From Ancylobacter gelatini (GTDB lineage Bacteria > Pseudomonadota > Alphaproteobacteria > Rhizobiales > Xanthobacteraceae), in NCBI RefSeq assembly GCF_022601675.1, contig NZ_JAKVIL010000016.1:1-64000 (forward strand): a stretch of 64,000 nt of DNA, written 5' to 3'. Shown in pieces: positions 45,992 to 54,647 of the stretch; the first letter of the stretch is position 1, and each line of letters opens with the position of its first letter. Under the pieces are notes generated by a model. It was not told the DNA's origin and did no database searches. It saw nothing but the letters and a program-made list of their open reading frames with translations. The translations under genes and the position numbers were made by a program.

Positions 45992-48259
45992 ATGAACATC
46001 CAGCTCGGCAGTCCCGGCGCCAAGGCCGGCGCGGTGCGGCTCACTCCCGCGCGGCTGCGCCATGTCGCGCCCGGCGGCAGCTTCGTCGGATTCGAACTGA
46101 AGCCGGGCGACCGCGTCCATGTCGTCGATCCCGAAGGACGCCAGCCCGGCGCGCTCTATGTCGCCGGGCTTGAGACGCCGCTCAGTGACCTGGTGCTCGG
46201 CGGCCCGCTCCCCGCCGACGACCTGCCCGAGGCGGCGCGCGCGCTTCTCGGGGAGGGCGTGATCGCGGGCGTCCAGCTGTTCGGTGCCGAGGGCGCGCCC
46301 GGTGCCACCGCGCGCTTCACCGCGCCGGCGCTTCTGCGCTGCGTGCTGGTGGCGCCGGGCGGGCCGATGGACCCGGCCGGGCAGGACGCGCCGACCGACC
46401 TGATCGTCGAGATCGAGCCGGCGGCGCCGAGCGCGGGCACGGTGCCGCCCCCGCTCGCCGAACCCAAGCTCGATCTGCGCATCCGCGCGGCCTCGGCCAG
46501 CGCCTATGAGGTGAAAGCGGGCGACTATATCCAGATCATCGACGTCGACGGCCAGCAGTGCTCGGACTTCCTCGCTTTCGACGCCGCCAAGCTGCGCGGT
46601 GGGCGCGAATGCGGGCTCGACCCGACCACGACGCGCACGCTGATGGGCTCGGCCAGTCCCGGCCCCGGCCTGCACTCGAAATATTTCGACGAGGACCAGA
46701 CCGCGCTGGTCGAGGTGATCCGCGACACGGTGGGCAGGCACGACACCTTCATGCTGGCCTGCAACGCCAAATATTACGACGACATGGGCTATCCCGGCCA
46801 CGACAACTGCACGGACAATTTCAACCGTGCGCTGGCGCCCTACGACATCCGCCCGCGCATGGGCTGGCCGGCGATCAATTTCTTCTACAACACCTTCGTC
46901 TCGCCGGGCGACCGCATCGGCATGGACGAGCCGTGGTCGCGGCCCGGCGACTATGTGCTGCTGCGCGCGCTCACCGATCTCGTCTGCGCCTCCTCCTCCT
47001 GCGCCGACGACATCGACGCCTCCAATGCCTGGCACCCGACCGACATCCATGTCCGGGTCTATGACGGCTCCAACAGTTTCTCCAAGGGGATCGCCCACCG
47101 CATGACGCCCGAATCCGCCCCGCGGCTGACGCGCGAAACCGGCTTCCACCCGCGCACCTCCGCGCTCACCCGCAAATTCGTCGAGTATCGCGGCTTCTGG
47201 CTGCCCGACTGCTTCTCGGCCGCCGGGCCGATCGAGGAATACTGGGCCTGCCGCGAGCGCGCGGTGATCATGGACCTGTCGGCGCTGCGCAAGTTCGAGG
47301 TGCTCGGCCCCGATGCCGAGGCGCTGGTGCAACTCGCGGTGACGCGCGACATCCGCAAGCTCGCCGTCGGGCAGGTGGTCTATACCGCGCTGACCTATGA
47401 CCATGGCGGCATGCTGGACGACGGCACGGTGTTCCGCCTCGCCGACAACAATTTCCGCCTGGTGTGCGGCGATGATTATTGCGGCGTCTGGCTGCGCGAT
47501 CTGGCGGTGAAGCACGGGCTGAACGCCTTCGTGAAATCCTCCACCGACCAGCTCCACAATGTCGCGCTGCAGGGGCCGAAGTCGCGGGACATCCTGCGCG
47601 CCATCCTCGAAACGCCGGCGCATCAGGCCAGCGCGGACGAGCTGAAATGGTTCCGCTTCACCATCGGCAAGATCGCCGGCGTGCCGGTCATGGTCTCGCG
47701 CACCGGCTATACCGGCGAGCTCGGCTTCGAGATCTGGTGCCACCCGTCCCGCGCGCCGGAGGTGTGGGACGCGGTGATGGCGGCGGGCGAGCCGTTCGGC
47801 CTGCAACCGCTCGGCCTGCTCGCGCTGGACATGGTGCGCATCGAGGCCGGGCTTGCCTTTGCCGGCTATGAATTCTGCGACCAGACCGATCCCTTCGAGG
47901 CCGGCATCGGCTTCACCGTGCCGGAATCGAAGACTGACGACTTCGTCGGCAAGGAAGCGCTGGCCCGCCGCCGCGCGCATCCGGGCAGGAAGCTGGTCGG
48001 CCTCGCCTTCGAGGCCAACGAGCCGGTGCACCATGGCGACCCGGTGTTCAACGGCCGCGCGCAGATCGGTGTCGTCACCAGCGCCACCCGCTCGCCGACG
48101 CTCGGCCACATCATCGCGCTGGCGCGGCTCGATGTCAGCGCGGCGGAGATCGGCGGCGAGGTCGAGGTCGGCAAGCTCGACGGCCACCAGAAGCGGCTGA
48201 CGGCCACCATTGTCGGCTTCCCGCATTACGACCCGACCAAGAGCCGCGTGCGGGCGTAA
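45992..48259 (+). CDS. tdm: trimethylamine N-oxide demethylase (Tdm)
   Basis: 755 residues. The N-terminal 375 residues are the DUF1989 zinc domain in duplicate-like form, with cysteines in DGQQCSDFLAFD, GRECGLDP and CASSSCADD available as ligands. The C-terminal 380 residues are a GcvT-type tetrahydrofolate-binding aminomethyltransferase (WLPDCFSAAGPIEEYWACRERA; SRTGYTGELGFEIW). This two-part build is that of Tdm, which splits TMAO into dimethylamine and formaldehyde; the GcvT part can capture the C1 unit on THF. It follows tmm in one operon and ends before a bidirectional terminator. Confidence 0.93.
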   Translation: MNIQLGSPGAKAGAVRLTPARLRHVAPGGSFVGFELKPGDRVHVVDPEGRQPGALYVAGLETPLSDLVLGGPLPADDLPEAARALLGEGVIAGVQLFGAEGAPGATARFTAPALLRCVLVAPGGPMDPAGQDAPTDLIVEIEPAAPSAGTVPPPLAEPKLDLRIRAASASAYEVKAGDYIQIIDVDGQQCSDFLAFDAAKLRGGRECGLDPTTTRTLMGSASPGPGLHSKYFDEDQTALVEVIRDTVGRHDTFMLACNAKYYDDMGYPGHDNCTDNFNRALAPYDIRPRMGWPAINFFYNTFVSPGDRIGMDEPWSRPGDYVLLRALTDLVCASSSCADDIDASNAWHPTDIHVRVYDGSNSFSKGIAHRMTPESAPRLTRETGFHPRTSALTRKFVEYRGFWLPDCFSAAGPIEEYWACRERAVIMDLSALRKFEVLGPDAEALVQLAVTRDIRKLAVGQVVYTALTYDHGGMLDDGTVFRLADNNFRLVCGDDYCGVWLRDLAVKHGLNAFVKSSTDQLHNVALQGPKSRDILRAILETPAHQASADELKWFRFTIGKIAGVPVMVSRTGYTGELGFEIWCHPSRAPEVWDAVMAAGEPFGLQPLGLLALDMVRIEAGLAFAGYEFCDQTDPFEAGIGFTVPESKTDDFVGKEALARRRAHPGRKLVGLAFEANEPVHHGDPVFNGRAQIGVVTSATRSPTLGHIIALARLDVSAAEIGGEVEVGKLDGHQKRLTATIVGFPHYDPTKSRVRA

Positions 48260-48279
48260 GGCTTCCTTCGCCGGAATCG

Positions 48280-48313
48280 AAAAGGGCCGGAGCCATGCCG
48301 CTCCGGCCCTTTT
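48280..48313. terminator. bidirectional terminator after tdm
   Basis: A 13-bp stem, AAAAGGGCCGGAG (48280-48292) with CTCCGGCCCTTTT (48301-48313), 8-base loop, has T residues on the exit side of both strands. It lies between tdm and the convergent GcvT-like gene. Confidence 0.85.
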
Positions 48314-48409
48314 CATATGTGCGTTCCACGGCTCGGATGAGGCTGTAACGGCATTTGCCCTTCACTTAAGGTCGCAGGGCCGCCCGTCTTCCATCCCGCC
48401 GAAACGACT

Positions 48410-48432
48410 ATGCCCGGGACGAGCCCGGGCAT
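48410..48432. repeat. palindromic intergenic repeat
   Basis: ATGCCCGGG-ACGAG-CCCGGGCAT is a perfect 9-bp inverted repeat followed by GACGGTGA. It resembles dispersed extragenic palindromes common in Rhizobiales genomes. Only one clear copy was noticed in the window. Confidence 0.5.
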
Positions 48433-48490
48433 GACGGTGATCGCAGACTATATCGCCAAAGCTCCCGCCCGATCCTTTCGGGCCGCACCC

Positions 48491-49615
48491 TCAGCGTTCG
48501 TCGAGCGGGTGGGTGCGCAGGCGCAGCGGGTCGTAGAACGGGGTCTTCACCAGCCGGCCGGTGAAGCTGCCCTGCGGGCCGACCACCTCGAATTCCGTGC
48601 CGAAGCCGCCGAGTTCCGGCAGCACATGCACCAGCGCGATCGAGCGCATCAGATGCCGGCTATAGATCGAGGAATTGAGCGAGCCGACTTCCTTGCCGTC
48701 CTTGAACAGCTTGGCGCCGGGCTCGATCTGCTCGTGATGGTCGATCTCCATGCCGCGCTGGACCACGCGCTGCTCGCCCTTGCGGCGCACCAGCGCCTCC
48801 TTGCCGCGGAAGGACGGCTTGTCGAGGTCCACCGTCCAGTCGGCGCCGACTTCCCAAGGCGTCTCGTCTCCCTTGGGCATGTCGTAAGGGAAGAACAGCA
48901 GCGCGCCTTCCACCCGCACGATATCGAGGCTCTGCCACGACACCGGGATGGCCCCGAACGGCTTGCCGGCCTCCAGGATCGCGTCCCACAGGAACACGGT
49001 GTCGGCCGCGCTGGCGAACACTTCATAGCCGCGTTCGGCGGAATAGCCGCCGCGCGCCAGCGTCACCGGCTTGCCGAACAGGGTGGCCGGCGCGTGCTGG
49101 AAATAGGCCAGCGTGGAAAGGTCGATCGAGGCGTGCGGCTTCAGGATGTCGAGCGCGGCCGGGCCCTGGAGCGAGAGGATATGGGTGTCGCCATCGCTGG
49201 CCACCGTGACGTCGCGCCCGGGGCTGAACTCGGCCAGCACCTCTTCCAGCTTGCCCGAGCCGTGCGACAGGCGGAAATCCTCCGGGCCGTTGCAATAGAC
49301 CAGCACGTCGTCGATCAGCGAGCCGTTCTCATCGACGATATTGCTGATGGCCGACTGGCCCGGCTGGAGCTTCGCGACATCCGAGGTCAGGATCTCGTTC
49401 AGCAGTGCCACGGCTTCCCGGCCGGTGACGTTGACCAGCTGGAGCGACGACACGTCGATCAGCCCGGCGCGCGAGCGCACGGCCGTCACCTCGTCATAGG
49501 GATCGCTGGCGTAGAACTGCGGCAGGGGCATGCCGTTCCACGACGACTCGAACTTGGTGCCGAGCGCGACATGCCGCTCGTTGAGAATGGAGTTGCGGGG
49601 AAACACGGCGTTCAT
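48491..49615 (-). CDS. GcvT-family aminomethyltransferase-like protein
   Basis: 374 residues, matching a stand-alone GcvT (T-protein) fold: VRSRAGLIDVSSLQLVNVTG near residue 50, LSLQGPAALDIL near 150, RGGYSAERGYEVF near 190 and RVEGALLFFPYDMPKGDETPWEVG near 240, with the C-terminal barrel. It is not next to gcvH or gcvP, so glycine cleavage is unlikely. Together with the 816-residue flavoprotein nearby, it may transfer a methyl or methylene group from a methylated amine or sulfonium compound to THF. DmdA-type demethylases share the fold, but I cannot align their signature. It is divergent from the DeoR gene. Confidence 0.72.
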   Translation of the reverse strand: MNAVFPRNSILNERHVALGTKFESSWNGMPLPQFYASDPYDEVTAVRSRAGLIDVSSLQLVNVTGREAVALLNEILTSDVAKLQPGQSAISNIVDENGSLIDDVLVYCNGPEDFRLSHGSGKLEEVLAEFSPGRDVTVASDGDTHILSLQGPAALDILKPHASIDLSTLAYFQHAPATLFGKPVTLARGGYSAERGYEVFASAADTVFLWDAILEAGKPFGAIPVSWQSLDIVRVEGALLFFPYDMPKGDETPWEVGADWTVDLDKPSFRGKEALVRRKGEQRVVQRGMEIDHHEQIEPGAKLFKDGKEVGSLNSSIYSRHLMRSIALVHVLPELGGFGTEFEVVGPQGSFTGRLVKTPFYDPLRLRTHPLDER

Positions 49616-49995
49616 GAGCGATGGAAACCCTGGTTCTGCTAGCCTGAGATGAAATGGTGGCGAACGCGGCGGTCACGATGTCGGCGGCGGCGAACGCGTA
49701 AAGCTGGACCACCCGTCACGACAGGCGGCGGGTGCGCGCCGTGGCCTTGAGACGAAAAGCTCGCACCGAGCGTTTTTCCTGTCAATAAAATTTCTTCGTA
49801 GGAAACGTGTTTTCTCTCCCATGAAGCGGCGCGCCGATTTGCGCCGATTTCCCGCCGATCATGGCCATCGGCGGCCTATCGGCGCGGCGTATCGGCGCCG
49901 CGCGGCGCCGGGAGCCCCTCGCAAACTGCGGAAGTTCTGCTAGAAAATGTGGAGTTTCGTTGATTTGTGCCTGGCACGTTCGGGGAGGCGGCTCC
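49616..49995. promoter_or_regulatory. divergent promoter region between the GcvT-like and DeoR genes
   Basis: 380 bases. An AT-richer stretch at 49770-49815 contains TCAATAAAATTTCTTCG and AGGAAAC, the same core as the tmm-upstream repeats. A second patch at 49938-49970 has AAAATGTGGAG, shared in part with the region ahead of the 816-residue flavoprotein. These are likely control sites for the two divergent genes. Confidence 0.4.
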
Positions 49996-50757
49996 ATGTC
50001 CATCAAGCGCCGTGGCGACATATTGCGGGTGGTGCAGGCCAGCGGAAGCTGCTCGATCGTCGAGCTGGCGGCGCGGCTCGGCGTCTCCACCGAGACGGTG
50101 CGGCGCAACATCCAGCCCCTGATCGAGGAGGGCGCTCTGCTGCGCTTCCATGGCGGCATCATGATGCCCGACCTCGCCGAGGAGCCGCCGTTCCAGCGCC
50201 GCATGCAGGTGAACAAGGAGGCGAAATGGGCGATCGCCACGCTGGTGCGCGAGCGCATCGAGGATGGCGACAGCCTGTTCCTCGATAATGGCACCACCTC
50301 CGCCTATGTCGCGGACGCGCTGGCGGCACGCTCAAGGCTCACCGTGGTCACGCATTCCGCGCAGATCGCGTTCCGGCTGGCCTCGCGGAACGGCAATCGC
50401 GTGTTCATGGCCGGCGGCGAATTGGGCGGGGAGGATGCGGCGGCGTTCGGCGCCTCGGCGCTCGCCTTCATCGGCCAGTTCCAGCTGCGTTATGCGCTGC
50501 TCTCGGTGGGCGCGATCACGCGGGCCGGGGAACTGGCGGATTTCCACCTCTTCGAGGCCGAGTTCTCGCGCGCGGCGATGGCGCAGGCGCAGGAGACCTG
50601 GGTGATCGCCGACCGCACGAAATTCGGCCGCGAGGCGTCGGTGAAGGTGTGCCCGCTGAAGGCGGTCAACGCCATCATCAGCGACGGCCCGCCGCCGGAA
50701 AGCTTCCAGGCGCAGTGCCGCGAGGCGGGGGTGCGGACCATCTATCCGCAGGAATGA
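49996..50757 (+). CDS. DeoR/GlpR-family transcriptional regulator
   Basis: 253 residues. The N-terminal helix-turn-helix RRGDILRVVQASGSCSIVELAARLGVSTETVRRNI is a textbook DeoR motif, and the C-terminal DeoRC sensor carries DGDSLFLDNGTTSAYVADAL. Such sensors usually bind phosphorylated metabolites. The presence of a choline-kinase-like gene in the same set is therefore suggestive. The ATG at 49996 has GGAGG 8-10 bases upstream; upstream in-frame codons give no fold. It is transcribed towards the flavoprotein gene. Confidence 0.87.
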   Translation: MSIKRRGDILRVVQASGSCSIVELAARLGVSTETVRRNIQPLIEEGALLRFHGGIMMPDLAEEPPFQRRMQVNKEAKWAIATLVRERIEDGDSLFLDNGTTSAYVADALAARSRLTVVTHSAQIAFRLASRNGNRVFMAGGELGGEDAAAFGASALAFIGQFQLRYALLSVGAITRAGELADFHLFEAEFSRAAMAQAQETWVIADRTKFGREASVKVCPLKAVNAIISDGPPPESFQAQCREAGVRTIYPQE

Positions 50758-50767
50758 GCGCGAAGAG

Positions 50768-50792
50768 CCACATAAAATGTGTCATTATGTGG
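50768..50792. promoter_or_regulatory. inverted-repeat operator upstream of the flavoprotein gene
   Basis: CCACATAA (50768-50775) and TTATGTGG (50785-50792) are perfect complements with a 9-base spacer. They lie 78-102 bases ahead of the flavoprotein start, directly after the DeoR stop. TTGACA follows at 50800-50805, but no good -10 was seen. It is a likely DeoR-type binding site. Confidence 0.5.
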
Positions 50793-50869
50793 AAATCTGT
50801 TGACATGTCGCCGCCCGCCCGCTGACCTTCGCTGCCGTCCTTCATGCCCTGATTTTTCGGAGCCGCCAG

Positions 50870-53320
50870 ATGTCCGCCTTCCCCACCCAGGCCCAGATCG
50901 TCATCATCGGCGGCGGAATCATCGGAGCCTCGACCGCCTATCATCTTGGCAAGCTTGGCTTTTTCGACACAGTGCTGATCGAGAAGCACAAGCTGACCTC
51001 GGGCTCGACCTTCCACGCCGCGGGCCTCGTCGGGCAGCTGCGCTCCAATGCCGGCATCACCCAGCTACTCGGCGAATCCGTCAAGCTTTACCGTACCTTA
51101 GAGGAAGAGACCGGGCTCGCGACCGGCTGGAAAATGAATGGCGGCCTGCGTCTCGCCTGCAATCAGGAGCGCTGGACCGAGGTCAAGCGCCAGGCCACCA
51201 CCGCCCGCTCCTTCGGCCTCGAAATGCACCTGCTGACCCCGAAGGAGGCGCAGGAACTGTGGCCGCTGATGGACATCTCCGACGTGGTCGGTGCGGCCTT
51301 CCTCCCGACCGACGGGCAGGCCAACCCCTCCGATATCACCGCCTCGCTTGCCCGCGGCGCGCGGATGAAAGGCGTTACAATTCATGAGGATACGCTGGTT
51401 ACAGGGCTGACGGTGAAGGCCGGAAGGGTGGTCAGCGTCGAGACCTCGCGCGGGTCGATCGCCTGCGAGATCGTGGTGAACTGCGCCGGGCAATGGGCTC
51501 GCGAGATCGGTGCCATGGCCGGCGTGAACGTTCCGCTCGTGTCGGTCGAGCACCAGTACATGATCACGGAACGCATCGAGGGCGTGACCCCCAACCTGCC
51601 GACGCTGCGCGACCCGGACCGGCTGACCTATTACAAGGAGGAGGTCGGCGGCCTCGTCATGGGCGGCTATGAGCCGAACCCGATCGGCTGGGCGGCAGAC
51701 GGCATCCCGGAGGGCTTCAATTTCCAGCTGCTGCCCTCAAATTTCGATCATTTCGAGCCGATCATGGAGCTGGCGCTCGGCCGCGTCCCGGCGCTGGAGA
51801 CCGCCGGCATCAAGGAACTGATCAACGGCCCGGAGAGCTTTACCCCGGACGGCAATTTCATCCTCGGGCAGGCGCCCGAGCTGACCGGCTTTTATGTCGG
51901 CGCCGGCTTCAACGCCTTCGGCATCGCCTCCGGCGGCGGGGCGGGCAAGGCGCTGGCGGAATGGATCGCGGGAAATGGCCGGCCGCCCTACGACCTGTCG
52001 CCGGTGGATATTCTGCGCTTCGGGCGTAACCATCAGGATGTCGGCTGGGTGCGTGCGCGCACGCTTGAAGCCTATGGCAAGCACTACACCATCGCCTGGC
52101 CGCATGAGGAGCATGCCTCCGGCCGCCCGCTGCGCCGCTCCCCACTCTATGACCGGCTGAAGGCGCAGGGCGCGGTATTCGGCGAGAAGCTCGGCTGGGA
52201 GCGGCCGAACTGGTTCGCCGCCGAGGGCGAGGAAGCTCGCGACATCTATACTTATGGCCGTCCGAACTGGTCCGACCCGGTGGCGCGGGAGAACCGCGCG
52301 GCGCGGGCTTCTCTGGCCATCCTCGATCAAAGCTCCTTCGCCAAGTTCCTGCTGGTCGGAAGCGATGCCGAGGCGGCGCTGTCCTTTATCAGCGCGGCGG
52401 ACGTCTCCGGCCCCGAGGGCAGCGTGACCTACGCGCCGATGCTGAATGAACGCGGCGGCATCGAATGCGACGTCACCGTCGCAAGGCTGTCGCCCACTTC
52501 CTATTACGTGATCGCCGGCACCGGCGCGGCGACCCATGATTTCGACTGGATCCGCCGGAATATCCCCGCCGGCCTCGATGCCCACCTGGTCGACATCACC
52601 TCCGCCTATGCGGTGCTGACGCTGATCGGGCCGAACTCGCGCAAGCTGCTGGAGAAGCTCACGCGCGACGACGTGTCGAATGCCGGCTTCCCCTATGCGA
52701 GCCTTCGCGAGATCCGCCTGGCCGGCGCGCCGGTGCGGGCGCTGCGGCTCACCTATGCCGGCGAATTGGGCTATGAGCTGCACCTGCCCACCGAATTCGC
52801 GCTGACGGTGTATGAGGCGCTGATGGCGGCCGGCGAGGAGTTCGCGATGACCAATATCGGCTATCGCGCGCTGGAAACCTTGCGTCTGGAAAAGGGTTAC
52901 TGGGCCTCTGGCTCGGATGTCGGGCCGGACCATACGCCGTTCGAGGCGGGCCTGAGCTGGGCGGTGCAGCCGGGCACGGGCCGGGATTTCATCGGGCGCG
53001 CCGCGCTGGAGACCAAGGCAGGCCAGCCATTGAAGAAGCGTCTCGCCGGTTTCACGGTCGCGGACCCGAACGTCATCCTGCTCGGCCGCGAGACCATCTA
53101 TCGCAATGGCGAGCGCATGGGCTGGCTGTCCTCCGCCGGCGTCGGGCCGACGGTCGGGCTGCCGATCGGCCACGGCTATGTGCGCCGTGCGGAAGGCGGG
53201 CTCGATGACGATTTCCTGCTGTCCGGCAGCTATGAGCTGGAGGTCGCCATGGAGCGGGTCCCGGCGACGATCCATCTCGGGGCGCTGTATGACCCTGATA
53301 ATGCGCGGATGTTCGGGTGA
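50870..53320 (+). CDS. dimethylglycine/sarcosine dehydrogenase-like flavoprotein with GcvT domain
   Basis: 816 residues. The N-terminal DAO domain (IIGGGIIGASTAYHLG, residues 11-27) includes STFHAAGL, where the histidine matches the covalent-FAD histidine of dimethylglycine and sarcosine dehydrogenases. The C-terminal half (from about 430) is a GcvT-type THF domain, with TYAGELGYELHLP near 625. The enzyme should oxidatively demethylate an N-methylated amino acid and hand the C1 unit to THF. The actual substrate (dimethylglycine, sarcosine or another) cannot be read. A separate start for the downstream kinase gene lies 136 bases later. Confidence 0.82.
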   Translation: MSAFPTQAQIVIIGGGIIGASTAYHLGKLGFFDTVLIEKHKLTSGSTFHAAGLVGQLRSNAGITQLLGESVKLYRTLEEETGLATGWKMNGGLRLACNQERWTEVKRQATTARSFGLEMHLLTPKEAQELWPLMDISDVVGAAFLPTDGQANPSDITASLARGARMKGVTIHEDTLVTGLTVKAGRVVSVETSRGSIACEIVVNCAGQWAREIGAMAGVNVPLVSVEHQYMITERIEGVTPNLPTLRDPDRLTYYKEEVGGLVMGGYEPNPIGWAADGIPEGFNFQLLPSNFDHFEPIMELALGRVPALETAGIKELINGPESFTPDGNFILGQAPELTGFYVGAGFNAFGIASGGGAGKALAEWIAGNGRPPYDLSPVDILRFGRNHQDVGWVRARTLEAYGKHYTIAWPHEEHASGRPLRRSPLYDRLKAQGAVFGEKLGWERPNWFAAEGEEARDIYTYGRPNWSDPVARENRAARASLAILDQSSFAKFLLVGSDAEAALSFISAADVSGPEGSVTYAPMLNERGGIECDVTVARLSPTSYYVIAGTGAATHDFDWIRRNIPAGLDAHLVDITSAYAVLTLIGPNSRKLLEKLTRDDVSNAGFPYASLREIRLAGAPVRALRLTYAGELGYELHLPTEFALTVYEALMAAGEEFAMTNIGYRALETLRLEKGYWASGSDVGPDHTPFEAGLSWAVQPGTGRDFIGRAALETKAGQPLKKRLAGFTVADPNVILLGRETIYRNGERMGWLSSAGVGPTVGLPIGHGYVRRAEGGLDDDFLLSGSYELEVAMERVPATIHLGALYDPDNARMFG

Positions 53321-53455
53321 GGCGGCAATGCCCTCTCCTCGATCCAGAGAGGGCGCCGGGCCCGCCATGACGGCGCGATGGTGCGCGTGGCGGCGGCACG
53401 CGCATTGCCTTGTCTGCCGGCACCACGCCTCCTTGCCGCCCAACGGATAGCCGCC

Positions 53456-54334
53456 ATGTCGCAGAGCCCCGCCGATCGCATCCGCGCTCTTCCACTGTGG
53501 CGCACCAAGGTTGAGCCGCGCCCGCTGGGTGGCGGCATCACCAACACCAATTTCGTGGTGGAGGATGCCGGGGCGACCTATGTGGTGCGGTTGGGCGACG
53601 ACATCCCGCTGCACAATGTCATGCGTTTCAACGAGCTGGCGGCGGCGCGGGCGGCCGAAGCGGCCGGCATTTCACCGGCGCTGCGCCACGCCGAGCCGGG
53701 GCTGCTGATCATCGATTTCATCGAGGGCCGCACCTATGGCGAGGCGGATGTGCGCGCGAATCTCCCTCGCGTGGTCGAACTGGTGCGCCGCGCTCATGTC
53801 GAGGTCACGCGCGAGTTGCGTGGGCCGGCGCTGGCGTTCTGGACCTTCCATGTCCTTCGCGCCTACCTCCACACGCTGCGCGACGGCGGCCATCGGCTGG
53901 CGGATGATCTGCCGGGCTTTGCCGCGCTCGCCGAGCGGGTCGAGGCGCGGGTGGGGCCGAGCGAGGTGGCGTTCACCCATAACGACCTGCTTCCGGCCAA
54001 TTTCATCGATGACGGCGCGCGGCTGTGGCTGATCGACTGGGATTACGGCGGGTTCAATATGCCGCTGTTCGATCTCGGTGGGCTCGCCTCCAACAACGGC
54101 TTCGACGCGGCCCAGCGCGACGAGATGCTCGGTCTCTATTACGGCCGTGCGCCGGATGACGCGCTTCGGGTCAGGCTGCAGGCGATGCTGGTCGCCTCGC
54201 TCCTGCGTGAATCGTTGTGGAGCATGGTCTCGGAGCAGCATTCCACCATCGATTTCGACTACTGCGCCTATACGGCAGAGAACCTCGCGCGGCTGGCGCG
54301 CGCGGCTGCGGAACTCGACGCGATGGAGCGTTGA
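53456..54334 (+). CDS. choline/ethanolamine kinase-like phosphotransferase
   Basis: 292 residues of the APH/choline-kinase superfamily. The N-terminal lobe has GGGITNTNFVV and YVVRLGDD. The catalytic loop is FTHNDLLPANFI (HND-x-x-x-x-N, about residue 180), and the metal site is LIDWDYGGFNMPLFDLGG. It would phosphorylate a choline-like alcohol or another small hydroxyl compound. It follows the flavoprotein on the same strand. The ATG at 53456 has GGA 7 bases ahead; the frame opens 26 codons earlier with a poorly conserved-looking leader. The substrate is unknown. Confidence 0.8.
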   Translation: MSQSPADRIRALPLWRTKVEPRPLGGGITNTNFVVEDAGATYVVRLGDDIPLHNVMRFNELAAARAAEAAGISPALRHAEPGLLIIDFIEGRTYGEADVRANLPRVVELVRRAHVEVTRELRGPALAFWTFHVLRAYLHTLRDGGHRLADDLPGFAALAERVEARVGPSEVAFTHNDLLPANFIDDGARLWLIDWDYGGFNMPLFDLGGLASNNGFDAAQRDEMLGLYYGRAPDDALRVRLQAMLVASLLRESLWSMVSEQHSTIDFDYCAYTAENLARLARAAAELDAMER

Positions 54335-54647
54335 ACCGGCCGGCGTGGTTTCCCTCGGTCGGCGCGGGCGCTTGGACGGTTCCCTAGGGATCGCGCTTGA
54401 GGAGCACGCCATCTTCCGAGCCTCCTCGACGCCATGGCTCTCTCCCCCGTACCCGCGCCGCGAATAGCTGGGTAGCGGGCATGCGGGGGGCTCTGCTCAA
54501 GATCAGGTGCTGACCGACGCCGCGCGACGTAGAATAGGCAAAGGCCGTGCGTTCCGGTAATCTCCCAGCAAGGCTGCGTTTTAGGTTGAAGTCAGGAAGT
54601 CGGCAGTCGCCCTCCGGGCGGCGGGTCGATGGCTCACGGAGACGTCC
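54335..54647. other. 313-base intergenic region
   Basis: No gene is supported. The stretch contains short GC hairpins and the presumed promoter of the peroxidase gene, but no boxes could be named with confidence. Confidence 0.35.
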
